Position numbers and translations under genes: made by a program. Shown here piece after piece: positions 1-8,848 of a DNA stretch of 49,755 nt. Origin of the DNA: Pseudomonadota bacterium (GTDB lineage Bacteria > Pseudomonadota > Gammaproteobacteria > Xanthomonadales > Rhodanobacteraceae); NCBI GenBank assembly GCA_021793575.1, contig JAJYSM010000004.1, forward strand, positions 33,778 to 83,532, written 5' to 3'. Every line of letters begins with the position of its first letter. Position 1 is the stretch's first letter. The notes beneath the pieces were generated by a model, which was not told the origin of the DNA, did not search any database, and saw only the letters and a list, made by a program, of their open reading frames with translations.

Positions 1-7
1 CAGGCTT

Positions 8-1696
8 CTAGGGTTCCCAGATCACCTTCTGGCGCAGCGCATGCCACGCTTCGACGTTCGGCAGATAGCGGCTCTCGATCGCATCGCGCTTGATCTTCAG
101 GGTAGGTGTCAGCAGGCCGCTTTCGATCGTCCATGGCTGCTTGACCACAACCAGATAGTCGAGCCGCTCATGATCCTCCAGCGTGGCATTGACCTGCTCC
201 AACAGGTGTTCGAATGACGCTGCAAGTTCTGCGCGCGCAGCTGCCGTGCCGACCAGTTCCCGTTGCGCATCCTCGGACAGCATCAGCAGCGCGAATGGTT
301 GCGGCTGGCCGGGGCCGGTGACGCATGCGCTTTCCAGCTTCGGATGATTGCCCAGCTTGATCTCGATCGGCACGGGCGCGACGTACTTTCCGCGCGCGGT
401 CTTGAACAGCTCCTTGACCCGCCCGGTGATGCGCAACCGCCCCTGCGGGTCGACCTCGCCACGATCGCCGGTCCGGAAAAAACCGTCGGGCAAGGTGTCG
501 CGCGCGGTCAGCTCCGGCATCTTGTAATAGCCCAGCATCTGGCCCGGGCTCTTGACCAGCAGTTCGCCATTGGCATCGATACGCGCCTGCACGCCGAGCT
601 GGCAGGTGCCGACGTAACCGACCCGCACCTGCCCCGGCCGGCAACCATGCGAGAGCGCGAAGTTCTCCGACATGCCGTAGACATCGAGCAGTTCCAGTCC
701 GAGGCTGCGGTACCAGTCGATGATGTCCGACGGCAGTGGCGCCGATCCGGTGACGGCGACACGGGTCTGGTCAAGGCCCAAACCGCGCAGGATCCGGCGC
801 TTGAGCAGACGCGAAAGCAGCGGCACGGCGAACAACAGCTTCTGCTTCGACGACGGCAGTTTTTCGTTGACCGCCTGCTGGAACTTGGTCCACAGCCGCG
901 GCACGGAAAAGAAGATCGTCGGCCGCGCGCGCTGCACGTCGGCGACGAAGCTGGACTGGCTGTTGCTGAAGAACACCCGCAACCCGAAATAGAGTGAGTT
1001 CGTCTCGATCAGCGCGCGCTCGGCAATATGCGCCAGCGGCAGATACGACAGCAGGCGGTCGGCGCTGCTCATGCCGATGGCATCGGCTACCGCGAGGGCC
1101 GGTGACATCATGCTGCCGTAGCTGTGCATCACGCCCTTGGGCTGTCCGGTGCTGCCCGAGGTATAGACGATGGTGCACATCTCGTCGGGTTGCGCATCGT
1201 GTACCGGGTGCAGCGCAGCGTGTTGCGTGATGAGGGTGTCCCACTGCGGGATGTCCCGGCGCGGCCCCAGCGGGAGGCCGATCAGCGGCAACTCGGCAGG
1301 CAGCGCTGCCTCGATCCGCGGCCAGTTGTCGGTGGTGCCGTCCAGCTTGCCGACGAACAGCAGCCTGGCCTCGCAATGATCCAGGATGTAGCGTGCTGAT
1401 TCCGCGCCCAGCGTCGGGTACAGCGGCACGCTGACGTGCCCGGCCAGCATGATCGCCAGATCGGCGATGAGCCAATGGGCGCTGTTCTTTCCAAGCAGGG
1501 CAATCTGGCTGTGCGGCGGAAGCTGCAGCGCATGCAGGTGCGCCGCCATCCGGCGTGCCTGGTCGCCGGCCTGGGCCCAGCTGTAGTCGATCACGCCCCC
1601 GTCCGGTTGCGGCTGGGTCAGCCAGATCGCCTGTGGCTGTTCCTGCTCCCAGGCCAGAAAACGGTGCAACAGCGTCGGGGCAAGTGGGTCAGGCAT
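8..1696 (-). CDS. Long-chain acyl-CoA synthetase (AMP-forming), last gene of a beta-oxidation operon
   Basis: Activates fatty acids to acyl-CoA through an acyl-adenylate, feeding the beta-oxidation genes upstream on the same strand. About 562 residues. The AMP-binding loop YTSGSTGQPKGVMHS begins near residue 178, followed by the adenylation motifs VYGMSEN and FRTGDRGEVD. The C-terminal LTPTLKIKR carries the expected catalytic lysine and is typical of the ACSL (long-chain) branch rather than E. coli FadD. I chose the ATG at 1696. A GTG at 1720 in the same frame would add eight residues, but neither start has a strong ribosome binding site. The gene lies 76 bp after the SCP2 gene and is probably cotranscribed with it. 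The chain-length preference cannot be read from the sequence. Confidence 0.88.
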   Translation of the reverse strand: MPDPLAPTLLHRFLAWEQEQPQAIWLTQPQPDGGVIDYSWAQAGDQARRMAAHLHALQLPPHSQIALLGKNSAHWLIADLAIMLAGHVSVPLYPTLGAESARYILDHCEARLLFVGKLDGTTDNWPRIEAALPAELPLIGLPLGPRRDIPQWDTLITQHAALHPVHDAQPDEMCTIVYTSGSTGQPKGVMHSYGSMMSPALAVADAIGMSSADRLLSYLPLAHIAERALIETNSLYFGLRVFFSNSQSSFVADVQRARPTIFFSVPRLWTKFQQAVNEKLPSSKQKLLFAVPLLSRLLKRRILRGLGLDQTRVAVTGSAPLPSDIIDWYRSLGLELLDVYGMSENFALSHGCRPGQVRVGYVGTCQLGVQARIDANGELLVKSPGQMLGYYKMPELTARDTLPDGFFRTGDRGEVDPQGRLRITGRVKELFKTARGKYVAPVPIEIKLGNHPKLESACVTGPGQPQPFALLMLSEDAQRELVGTAAARAELAASFEHLLEQVNATLEDHERLDYLVVVKQPWTIESGLLTPTLKIKRDAIESRYLPNVEAWHALRQKVIWEP

Positions 1697-1772
1697 CGCG
1701 ATCCAGTCCGTGCGGCGCACATGTCGAGGGAGCTGCCGGTTCGTGCGCCAAGGCCACGCGAGTGCGCGCGGA

Positions 1773-2090
1773 TCAGCTCAACCGACTGGCATCGAAGTAA
1801 CGGCCCAACTGCTGCGCCAGCCCCAGGTCACCCTGCAGTTTCAGCTTTCCGGTCAGCACCGCCATCATGCCGTCGAGCTTGCCGGTCATCAAGCCGAGCA
1901 GATCCCCATCGGCCAGCGCCAGGGTCAGGTCGGCGGCTTCGGCGGTGCCCTGGGTGACGGTGCAGGTGCCATCGCGGATCATCACCCAGGCCGGCTGCGA
2001 GGTGTTGAACTGGAGCGTGCAGTTCAGGCCGGCGACGGCCTGCGGATTGATGGCGGCGGGCAGCTTGTTGAGCAATTCGAGTGCGGTCAT
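1773..2090 (-). CDS. SCP2 sterol-carrier-domain protein
   Basis: Stand-alone SCP2 (sterol carrier protein 2) domain of 105 residues, the usual size of the domain, with no signal peptide. The family binds acyl-CoAs and other lipids in a hydrophobic tunnel. The glycine-rich stretch DLTLALADGDLLGLMTGKLD followed by a helix ending in KLQGDLGLAQQL is characteristic. The ATG overlaps the stop of the upstream racemase/CoA-transferase gene by 4 bp (ATGA), so the two are probably translationally coupled. The context suggests that it presents a long or branched acyl-CoA to the operon's enzymes. That role is inference. Confidence 0.85.
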   Translation of the reverse strand: MTALELLNKLPAAINPQAVAGLNCTLQFNTSQPAWVMIRDGTCTVTQGTAEAADLTLALADGDLLGLMTGKLDGMMAVLTGKLKLQGDLGLAQQLGRYFDASRLS

Positions 2091-3169
2091 GGCGCTGGAT
2101 ACTCCGACACGGTGGGGGAGAACCCGACCACCGCCCACGGCTGTGCATGGGCTGCGTCGGCGAACAAGGGGTGGGCCTGCGCCTCTTCCAGAGTCAGCAC
2201 CGGCGTGACACAGGCGTCGACCTGCTCGAAGCGCCCGGTCCAGTACGCCAACGGCTGCGAAGCCACCAGCGCGGCCACTTCCTCGCGCAGGCCAGCGCAC
2301 TCGGGCGAACCGGGCAGCTGTCCGCGCTGCCAATGCCGGTCGACCCAGGCAGGGCGCTCGAACACGGCACAGGCGGCCTGCCAGAACTTGAATTCCAGCG
2401 CACCCACGGCCAGCTGGCGGCGATCGGCCGTGGCATACAGGTTGTAGCAAGGCAGGCCGCCGTTGAGCAGGTCTTCGCCGGCGCCCGGACGATGCCCCAG
2501 CAGCGGCGCCAGCAGGTTCGCGGTCGCCGTGGGCAAGAGCAGATGGGCATGCACGCCATGCGCCATGCTGACGTCGACATGACGGCCCTGGCCGCGCTTG
2601 TGCGCATCGAACACGGCCGCCAGGATGGCGGTGGCGGCCATCGCACTGCCGCCGGCCAGATCGCCCCACTGCACATTGGACAAGGCGATCTCGCCGGTGG
2701 GTGCGCGCGACTGGTCGAGCGCACCGGAGATGGCCATGAAGTTCAGGTCGTGCCCTGCCCGTTGCGACCACACGCCGTGCTGGCCATAGCCGGTGATCGA
2801 CACCATCACCAGTTTCGGATGGATCCGCTTGAGACGGTCGAAGTCCAGGCCCATCGCCGGCAGGCTGCCGGGGCGAAAGCTGTCGAGCATGACGTCGGCG
2901 TCGGCGAGCCAGCCGCGCAGCTGCTGCAGATCGGCGGGCCGGCGAAAATCGATGCGACGGCATTCCTTGCCGTGGTTCAACGCCTCGAACAACGGCCGGA
3001 GTGCCCGGCTGGGGTCGCCTTCGGGCGGCTCCACCTTGATGATTTCGGCGCCGAGGTCGGCCAGCATCCGCGTACAGAAGGGTCCCGGCAGGTTGCGGCT
3101 GAGGTCGATCACGCGCAGGCCGGCCAGCAGTCCGGACAGCGCCCCACCGTCGCCGGCCTGCGCTGTCAC
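2087..3169 (-). CDS. Class III CoA-transferase family protein, probably alpha-methylacyl-CoA racemase
   Basis: Family III CoA-transferase/racemase (CaiB/BaiF fold), 360 residues. The N-terminal LRVIDLSRNLPGPFCTRMLA and AEIIKVEPPEGDP are family signatures. His140 (in AGHDLNF) and Asp170 (in QWGDLAGGS) are 30 residues apart, the spacing of the catalytic His/Asp pair of alpha-methylacyl-CoA racemase, which fits epimerisation of 2-methylacyl-CoA better than CoA transfer. The start is a GTG whose GTGA overlaps the stop of the FadJ-like gene. An ATG exists only far inside (residue 35). The 3' end overlaps the SCP2 gene by 4 bp. A racemase would let the operon degrade both epimers of methyl-branched acyl chains. 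Transfer activity on another acyl-CoA cannot be excluded. Confidence 0.8.
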   Translation of the reverse strand: MTAQAGDGGALSGLLAGLRVIDLSRNLPGPFCTRMLADLGAEIIKVEPPEGDPSRALRPLFEALNHGKECRRIDFRRPADLQQLRGWLADADVMLDSFRPGSLPAMGLDFDRLKRIHPKLVMVSITGYGQHGVWSQRAGHDLNFMAISGALDQSRAPTGEIALSNVQWGDLAGGSAMAATAILAAVFDAHKRGQGRHVDVSMAHGVHAHLLLPTATANLLAPLLGHRPGAGEDLLNGGLPCYNLYATADRRQLAVGALEFKFWQAACAVFERPAWVDRHWQRGQLPGSPECAGLREEVAALVASQPLAYWTGRFEQVDACVTPVLTLEEAQAHPLFADAAHAQPWAVVGFSPTVSEYPAP

Positions 3170-5316
3170 GCGACGTCCTCGAAGCGACCACCTTCGAGCG
3201 CCTGCCGGAGCACGATCGCGGCGGGCTCGAAGCGGGGGCCGTGGAGTGCAGCCAGCTCGCGCGAGCGCTCGACGAAGCGCGCGGCCCCCATCGCATTGAT
3301 GAACTGCAAGGCGCCACCGTGGAACGGCGCGAAACCCCAGCCGAAGATCGAGCCGATGTTGCTGTCGGCGACCGAACGCACCACGTTTTCCTCGAAACAG
3401 CGGGCGGCCTCGTTCGCCTGCACGAACATCAGGCGGTCGATCAGTTCCTGCTGCGCTGGTTGCCCGGCCTGCGGCGGATACAGCCGGAGCAGCTCCGGCC
3501 ACAGCGTCTTGTCCTTGCCGTCGTAGTCGTAGAGGCCCTTGCCGATCTTCTTGCCGAGGCGACCGTGCTCGCCGCCCACCGTGCGCAGCACGGCCTCGCC
3601 AGGGTGCGCGGACAGCGGCTTGCCCTCGGCCGCCAGATCCTTGCGGGTCTGCTCCATGATATGCAGCGACAGGCCCAGCGAGACCTCGTCCTGCAGCGCC
3701 AGCGGTGGCATCGGCATGCCGGCCTTCACGCCGGCCACTTCGATCGAACGCGGATGCACGCCCTCGCCCAGCATGGCCAGGCCTTCCATCACATAGGTGG
3801 CGAACACCCGCGAGGTGTAGAAGCCGCGGCTGTCGTTGACCACGATCGGGGTCTTGCCGATCTGCAGCACGTAATCGAAACCGCGCGCCAGGGTTTCGTC
3901 GGAAGTCCGCGCGCCGACGATGATCTCGACCAGCGGCATCTTGTCCACGGGTGAGAAGAAATGCAGGCCGATGAAATTCGCCGGACGTACGCTGGCCTGG
4001 GCCAGACCGGTGATCGGCAGCGTGGAGGTATTGGAGGCGAACAGCGCATCGGCGGCAATCACCGCCTCGGCCTGCCGCGTGCACGCGGCCTTGATCGCGC
4101 GATCCTCGAACACCGCCTCGATCACCAGGTCGCATCCGGCAAGGTCTTCGTAACGCGTGGTGGGCCGGATGCGCGCCAGCAGCTGATCACGCTGCGCCGC
4201 GGTACTGCGGCCGCGCGTCACCGCCTGGTCGAGCAGACCTTGCGACCAGGCCTTGCCTCGTTCGGCGTTCTCGATCGCGGTATCGAGCAGCACCACCTCG
4301 ATGCCCGCCTTGGCCGACATGTAGGCAATGCCCGCCCCCATCATGCCGGCGCCGAGCACACCCACTTTCGCGACCTTGCCCACCGGCACGCCGCGCGGAC
4401 GCGACTGGCCTTTCCTGATCGCGTTGAGCTGGTACCAGAGCGTGCCGATCATGTTCTTCGACGATGGCGAAACCAGACAGGCGGCGAAGTAGCGCGACTC
4501 CACCTGCGAGGCGGCATCGAAATCCAGCAGGCCACCCTCGAACAGGCACGACATGATGTGGGTGACGGCCGGATAGTTGCCGTGCGACTTGGCGTTGGCG
4601 ATCGACGGCGCGATCGCCAGCAGTTGCACGATGCCCGGATGCCTGCTGTCGCCGCCGGGCATGCGAAAGCCCGATTGGTCCCACGGCTGCACTGCCCTGG
4701 GATGGGCCAGGCACCAGTCACGCGCCTTCTGCAACAAGTGCTCGTGGCTGCCGGCAAGCTCGTTGATCAGGCCCAGATCCCTGGCCTCGGTCGCGCGCAG
4801 TTCGCTACCCTGGGTGATCAACTCGAAGCTCTTCTGGATGCCGATCAGGCGCGGCAGGCGCTGGGTGCCACCGCCGCCCGGCAACAGACCCAGCTTGACC
4901 TCGGGCAGGCCCAACTTGAGTCCGGAATCGCCAAGCGCAAAGCGCGCGTGACAGGCCAGCGCAAGCTCCAGCCCGCCGCCCAGCGCAGTACCGTTGAGCG
5001 CAGCCACCACCGGCTTGCCGCAGGACTCCATGCGGCGCAGCACGCGTTTGAGGTCTTCGCACAATCGAAAGGCTTCACCGGCGGTGGTGATCATGGCGAG
5101 CTGGTCGATGTCGGCACCGACCACAAAGGTCGATTTGCCCGAGGTGAGCACCAACCCCCTGATGCCGTCTTCGCTTTCCAGTCGCGCGACGATCGCGGCA
5201 AACGGCTCGACCAGCGAGGGGTTGAGCACGTTCATCGCGCGGCCCGGCTGGTCGAAGGTGACCAGGCCGATGCCGTCGGCGTCGAGCTCGAACAGCACGG
5301 TGTTTTGCTCGGTCAT
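3166..5316 (-). CDS. fadJ: Fatty-oxidation fusion protein: enoyl-CoA hydratase / 3-hydroxyacyl-CoA dehydrogenase (FadJ-like)
   Basis: Bifunctional beta-oxidation enzyme of 716 residues, the length of FadJ/FadB alpha subunits. The N-terminal crotonase domain (about 1-200) has the oxyanion-hole segments [11 protein letters not shown] and [15 protein letters not shown], and the acid-bearing [20 protein letters not shown]. The central NAD-binding domain starts at [16 protein letters not shown]. The dehydrogenase part contains [18 protein letters not shown] and a C-terminal 3HCDH domain (KGLYDYDGK, then [16 protein letters not shown]). The ATG at 5316 has GAGGGG about seven bases upstream. It follows the thiolase stop by 11 bp, so the pair can form the usual alpha/beta complex. 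The fadJ name (rather than fadB) is based on size and overall look only. Confidence 0.9.
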   Translation of the reverse strand: MTEQNTVLFELDADGIGLVTFDQPGRAMNVLNPSLVEPFAAIVARLESEDGIRGLVLTSGKSTFVVGADIDQLAMITTAGEAFRLCEDLKRVLRRMESCGKPVVAALNGTALGGGLELALACHARFALGDSGLKLGLPEVKLGLLPGGGGTQRLPRLIGIQKSFELITQGSELRATEARDLGLINELAGSHEHLLQKARDWCLAHPRAVQPWDQSGFRMPGGDSRHPGIVQLLAIAPSIANAKSHGNYPAVTHIMSCLFEGGLLDFDAASQVESRYFAACLVSPSSKNMIGTLWYQLNAIRKGQSRPRGVPVGKVAKVGVLGAGMMGAGIAYMSAKAGIEVVLLDTAIENAERGKAWSQGLLDQAVTRGRSTAAQRDQLLARIRPTTRYEDLAGCDLVIEAVFEDRAIKAACTRQAEAVIAADALFASNTSTLPITGLAQASVRPANFIGLHFFSPVDKMPLVEIIVGARTSDETLARGFDYVLQIGKTPIVVNDSRGFYTSRVFATYVMEGLAMLGEGVHPRSIEVAGVKAGMPMPPLALQDEVSLGLSLHIMEQTRKDLAAEGKPLSAHPGEAVLRTVGGEHGRLGKKIGKGLYDYDGKDKTLWPELLRLYPPQAGQPAQQELIDRLMFVQANEAARCFEENVVRSVADSNIGSIFGWGFAPFHGGALQFINAMGAARFVERSRELAALHGPRFEPAAIVLRQALEGGRFEDVA

Positions 5317-5327
5317 GTCGTGGCCCC

Positions 5328-6533
5328 TCAAACGCGTTCGATGATGGTGGCGATGCCCATGCCGGCACCGATGCACAGGGTGGCCAGGGCCGTGGCTTTG
5401 CCGCTGCGCTCGAGTTCGTCCAGCGCGGTGCCGACGATAATGGCGCCGGTGGCCCCCAGCGGGTGGCCCATCGCGATGGCACCGCCGTTGACATTCACCC
5501 GATCCAGCGAAATGCCCAGATCGCGCGCCGTCTTCATCGGCACGGTGGCGAACGCTTCATTGATTTCCCACAGGTCGATGTCGCCCGCGACCATGCCTAG
5601 TTTCCCCAGCGCCTTGCGGCAGGCGTGCGTGGGACCGGTCAGCATGATGGTCGGTTCGGAGCCGATCACCGCGGCCATGCGCACGCGGGCCCGTGGCTTC
5701 AGGCCAGCCTTGATCCCGGCTTCGCGGCTGCCCAGCAAAATCAGCGCGGCACCGTCCACGATGCCTGACGAGTTGCCGGCATGGTGGCTGTGCCGGATCC
5801 TCTCGATGGTGGTGTATTTCTCCAGCGCGGTGGCGTCGAAACCCATCGCGCCCATCGCCTCGAACGACGGCGTCAGCCGGGACAGAGACTCGACCGAAGT
5901 GCCTGGACGGATGGTCTCGTCGCAATCCAGCAAGGTCATGCCGTTGAGGTCGGTAACCGGCACGATGGAACGGTTGAAGCGGCCTGCGTCCCGTGCCAGC
6001 ACTGCGCGGCGGTGCGACTCGGCGGCGAAAGCGTCCAGATCCTGGCGACTGAAACCTTCGAGCGTGGCGATCAGATCCGCGCTGATGCCCTGCGGCACGA
6101 ACGCCAGCGCACTGTTGATGCGCGGATCCATGATCCATGCCCCGCCGTCGCTGCCGATCGGCCAGCGGCTCATCGACTCCACGCCGCCGGCGACCACCAT
6201 CTCCTCCATGCCGGAGGCGATCTTGGCGGTAGCCATGTTCATCGCCTCCAGACCCGAAGCGCAGAAGCGCGACAAGGTCACGCCGGCCACGCTCTGCGCC
6301 CAGCCGGCATCCAGCACGGCAGTGCGCGCGATGTCCGCGCCCTGCTCACCCACGGGCGTCACGCAGCCCATGATGACGTCATCGACCAGCGCGGTGTCCA
6401 GCGCATTGCGCTGGCGCAGCGCCTGCAACAGCGTGCGCAACAGCCATACCGGCGTGGCCTGATGCAGGCTGCCGTCTTTCTTGCCCTTGCCGCGCGGAGT
6501 GCGCACGGCATCGTAGATGTAGGCCTCGGTCAT
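5328..6533 (-). CDS. Acetyl-CoA C-acyltransferase (3-ketoacyl-CoA thiolase)
   Basis: Thiolase of 401 residues that cleaves 3-ketoacyl-CoA to acetyl-CoA (propionyl-CoA from 2-methyl substrates) and a shortened acyl-CoA. Nucleophile Cys91 lies in LSRFCASGLEAMN. The C-terminal GGAIAMGHPLGATGA carries the conserved His, and CIGAGMG the second Cys. The first residues, TEAYIYDAVRTPRGKGKKDG, are typical. The ATG at 6533 has an AAGGAAA ribosome binding site immediately upstream. The reading frame continues further upstream without a good start. The gene lies 50 bp downstream of the acyl-CoA dehydrogenase gene and 11 bp upstream of the FadJ-like gene. Confidence 0.92.
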   Translation of the reverse strand: MTEAYIYDAVRTPRGKGKKDGSLHQATPVWLLRTLLQALRQRNALDTALVDDVIMGCVTPVGEQGADIARTAVLDAGWAQSVAGVTLSRFCASGLEAMNMATAKIASGMEEMVVAGGVESMSRWPIGSDGGAWIMDPRINSALAFVPQGISADLIATLEGFSRQDLDAFAAESHRRAVLARDAGRFNRSIVPVTDLNGMTLLDCDETIRPGTSVESLSRLTPSFEAMGAMGFDATALEKYTTIERIRHSHHAGNSSGIVDGAALILLGSREAGIKAGLKPRARVRMAAVIGSEPTIMLTGPTHACRKALGKLGMVAGDIDLWEINEAFATVPMKTARDLGISLDRVNVNGGAIAMGHPLGATGAIIVGTALDELERSGKATALATLCIGAGMGIATIIERV

Positions 6534-6583
6534 GGAATTTCCTTGCTGGGCGTCAGGGTTCGGCAGAGCAAAGGCGTGGCGCA

Positions 6584-7738
6584 TCACATGAAGCGCGACG
6601 CCAGCTCCTTCATGATTTCGTTGGTGCCGCCATAGATGCGCTGCGCCCGCGAGTCGGTCCACAGCCGGGCGATCGGGTATTCCTTCATGTAACCGTAGCC
6701 ACCGAACAGCTGCAGGCATTCGTCGATCAGCTTGCACTGGTTGTCAGTGACCCAGTATTTGATCAGCGCGGCGCGATCGACGCCGAGTTCACCCTTGAGG
6801 TGGGCGACCATCGCCGCATCCACCAGCGCGCGCGATGCCAGCAGCAGCGCCTGGCACTCGGCCAGCTTGAAGCGGGTGTTCTGGAACGCGAAGATCGGCT
6901 TGCCGAACGCCTTGCGTTCCTTGGTGTAGGCCAGCGTCGCGTGCATGGCCAGCTCCATCGCGGCGATACCGGCCATGGCCACGATCAGGCGCTCCTGCGG
7001 CAGCTCCTGCATCATCTGGAAAAAGCCCAGGCCTTCCTTGCCACCGAGCAGGTTGTCCGCCGGCACGATCAGGTCGTCGAAGAACAGCTCGGACGTGTCC
7101 TGCGCCTCCATGCCGACCTTCTCGAGGTTGCGGCCACGCCGGAAACCGGTGGCCGCATCGGTCTCCACCAGCAGCAGCGAGATGCCCTGCGCGCCCTGAT
7201 CCTTGGCGGTCTTGCAGGCCACGATGACCAGATTGGCCAGTTGGCCGTTGGTAATGAAGGTCTTGCTGCCGTTGATGCGGTAACTGTCGCCCTCCCTGAT
7301 CGCCAGCGTGCGCACACCCTGCAGGTCCGACCCGGTGCCCGGCTCGGTCATCGCGATGGCACCGATCAATTCGCCACTGGCCAATCGGGGCAACCAGCGC
7401 TGCTTCTGCTGCTCGGTGCCGCAGTGCAGGATGTACGGCGCGACGATGCCCGAATGCACCGAGCCGCCGAAGCCGGAGAGCCCGGCCTCGCCCTGCGCCA
7501 GAATCAATACGGCCTCGTGGCCGAAATCGCCGCCGCCGCCGCCGTACGCCTCCGGCATCGAAGCGCACAGGAAACCGTTGCCGCCGGCTTCCCGCCAGGC
7601 TTCACGATCCATCATGCCGACCTCGCGCCAGGCCGCGTCCCTGGGAACCCATTGTTCCCTGAAGAAACGGCTCGCGGACTCCAGCAGCATCCTGTGCTCA
7701 TCACCCATCCAACTGGCGGGGAAGTTTTGTATGGCCAC
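6584..7738 (-). CDS. Acyl-CoA dehydrogenase, long-chain-type active site
   Basis: FAD-dependent acyl-CoA dehydrogenase of 384 residues, the first gene of the leftward operon. FAD/substrate motifs AIAMTEPGTGSDLQGV and GSKTFITNG are present. The C-terminal motif reads YGGTNEIMKE, so the glutamate used as base in medium-chain enzymes is replaced by glycine. Glu249 in ELPQERLIVA instead matches the position used by long-chain and isovaleryl-CoA dehydrogenases. The start is taken as GTG at 7738 because AGGAGA lies six bases upstream. Upstream in-frame ATG codons lack a ribosome binding site. The promoter region holds a palindrome (7797-7814) shared with the divergent TetR gene, which suggests that TetR represses the operon. 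Confidence 0.9.
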   Translation of the reverse strand: MAIQNFPASWMGDEHRMLLESASRFFREQWVPRDAAWREVGMMDREAWREAGGNGFLCASMPEAYGGGGGDFGHEAVLILAQGEAGLSGFGGSVHSGIVAPYILHCGTEQQKQRWLPRLASGELIGAIAMTEPGTGSDLQGVRTLAIREGDSYRINGSKTFITNGQLANLVIVACKTAKDQGAQGISLLLVETDAATGFRRGRNLEKVGMEAQDTSELFFDDLIVPADNLLGGKEGLGFFQMMQELPQERLIVAMAGIAAMELAMHATLAYTKERKAFGKPIFAFQNTRFKLAECQALLLASRALVDAAMVAHLKGELGVDRAALIKYWVTDNQCKLIDECLQLFGGYGYMKEYPIARLWTDSRAQRIYGGTNEIMKELASRFM

Positions 7739-7796
7739 GTGGGTCTCCTGGAAATCAAGCTGCGGAACTGACATGTCGGTCCCGCAGCACGGTTGA

Positions 7797-7814
7797 CGGT
7801 AATGATGATTACCG
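7797..7814. promoter_or_regulatory. Candidate TetR operator, copy 1
   Basis: The 18-bp palindrome CGGTAATGATGATTACCG has 7-bp perfect arms around four bases. It lies 59 bp upstream of the GTG of the acyl-CoA dehydrogenase gene. It shares the layout YGGTAA-N6-TTACCR with a second copy at 7945-7962 beside the divergent tetR gene. Binding by that regulator is inferred from position and from the duplication. Confidence 0.6.
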
Positions 7815-7944
7815 CTCTTTGCCGCGCCTGCGGGCGCCGCTGGCTTGATCAGACAAAGAAAGCAAGGCCAGTGCTGTTCATGGTGTCCGCAGGAATCAGC
7901 GAAACGCAAGCAAAAAACCACTTTGTGAAGCCATTGGCTGCAAT

Positions 7945-7962
7945 TGGTAAGCCGAGTTACCA
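7945..7962. promoter_or_regulatory. Candidate TetR operator, copy 2
   Basis: The 18-bp palindrome TGGTAAGCCGAGTTACCA has 6-bp perfect arms and a 6-bp centre. It lies 32 bp upstream of the chosen tetR ATG, where a bound repressor would block tetR transcription. The arms and spacing are the same as the copy at 7797-7814. The central six bases differ, so the two are not a chance duplicated block. Confidence 0.6.
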
Positions 7963-7994
7963 TTGCGGCACACTTGGTTTCGGCGAATTTGCCC

Positions 7995-8636
7995 ATGCGT
8001 ACCCGAGCCACTGCGCCCGCTCGCGCCCCCGTCATCGACGACCGTCGCGCGATGCTCGGCTCGATGCGCGGTGACACACTCAACCGCATCGAAAAAGCGG
8101 TGCTGGAGTTGTTCTCGACGCAAGACTTCTACGAGGTGAGCCTGCTGGATGTAGCCAAATCAGCCAACGTATCGCTGCAGACCATCTACAAGTACTTCGG
8201 CAGCAAGGAGGTACTGGTCTACGCCATGCTCGACATCATGCTGGTTCGCCTGGCGGATCGCATGATCGACCACCTGCAGGGGATCGACGATGCGCGCGAA
8301 CGCCTGCGCAAGACCTGCTGGGTCACTTTGGACTACATGGACAAGCATCCGGCGGTGATGCTGCTGCTGTTCACCGCCGTGCCGATGTCCCGGCTGAAGA
8401 ACATCCGCATCTACGAAAGCCCTGAGTTGATGGGCGCCTTCCTGAGCGTGCTCAAGGATGGGCAGACGCGCGGCGTACTCAACGACCGCGTGTCCAGCAA
8501 GGTGCTGCTGGACGTGTTCATGGGTGTCATCGGCCGCGTGTCGCTGATGCACATCGTGCGCGCGGAAAAAATTCCGCTCACCGACCAGTTCGATGACCTG
8601 TTCGATATCCTCTGGCGAGCCATGTCGACGCCATAG
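7995..8636 (+). CDS. TetR/AcrR-family transcriptional regulator of the divergent beta-oxidation operon
   Basis: 213-residue TetR-family repressor. The N-terminal helix-turn-helix covers roughly residues 35-80: the segment FYEVSLLDVAKSANVSLQTI followed by YKYFGSKEVLVYAM is the classic TetR recognition region. The C-terminal ligand domain is helical and unassigned, and an acyl-CoA ligand is plausible from context. The ATG at 7995 begins MRTRATAPARAP. An in-frame GTG/ATG further upstream would run through the candidate operator and is unlikely. It is divergent from the acyl-CoA dehydrogenase operon, and two matching palindromes in the shared 256-bp intergenic region support joint autoregulation and operon control. 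Confidence 0.87.
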   Translation: MRTRATAPARAPVIDDRRAMLGSMRGDTLNRIEKAVLELFSTQDFYEVSLLDVAKSANVSLQTIYKYFGSKEVLVYAMLDIMLVRLADRMIDHLQGIDDARERLRKTCWVTLDYMDKHPAVMLLLFTAVPMSRLKNIRIYESPELMGAFLSVLKDGQTRGVLNDRVSSKVLLDVFMGVIGRVSLMHIVRAEKIPLTDQFDDLFDILWRAMSTP

Positions 8637-8640
8637 AGCG

Positions 8641-8715
8641 CACTTGTGGGAGCGGCTTCGGCCGCGATGCGCTTGCTGCAGAAAAGCATCGCGGCTGAAG
8701 CCGCTCCCACAGGTG
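8641..8715. repeat. REP-type palindrome, member 1
   Basis: Large imperfect hairpin: the arm TGTGGGAGCGGCTTCGGC... (8645-8670) pairs with ...GCCGCTCCCACA (8686-8711), with flanking CAC/GTG bases extending the stem. The loop begins with CTTGCTG. It resembles the dispersed REP elements of xanthomonads and pseudomonads and is related to the elements at 37143-37220 and 46693-46746. It follows tetR directly and may also act as its terminator. Confidence 0.8.
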
Positions 8716-8781
8716 CACTTCAAATCGGGGCTATTCGAGGGGTCCCTTCTGAAACCACGGGCAAGTTGTCACACAAGTCCG

Positions 8782-8787
8782 TATAAT
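8782..8787 (+). promoter_or_regulatory. Candidate -10 box of typA
   Basis: An exact TATAAT lies 61 bp upstream of the typA ATG. No good -35 hexamer sits 16-18 bp upstream of it. A TTGTCA is only 10 bp away and so is not usable with it. Support is limited to this single hexamer. Confidence 0.35.
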
Positions 8788-8848
8788 CCACAGGTTAATC
8801 CTTCTGATAACCCATGTGGTGGCTCCAAGCGCCACTCGAGTGCTTTTC

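Noticed and set aside
3961-6462. An 830-codon open frame opposite the FadJ-like and thiolase genes
   Set aside because: Antisense shadow. The leftward genes have complete catalytic motifs and ribosome binding sites.
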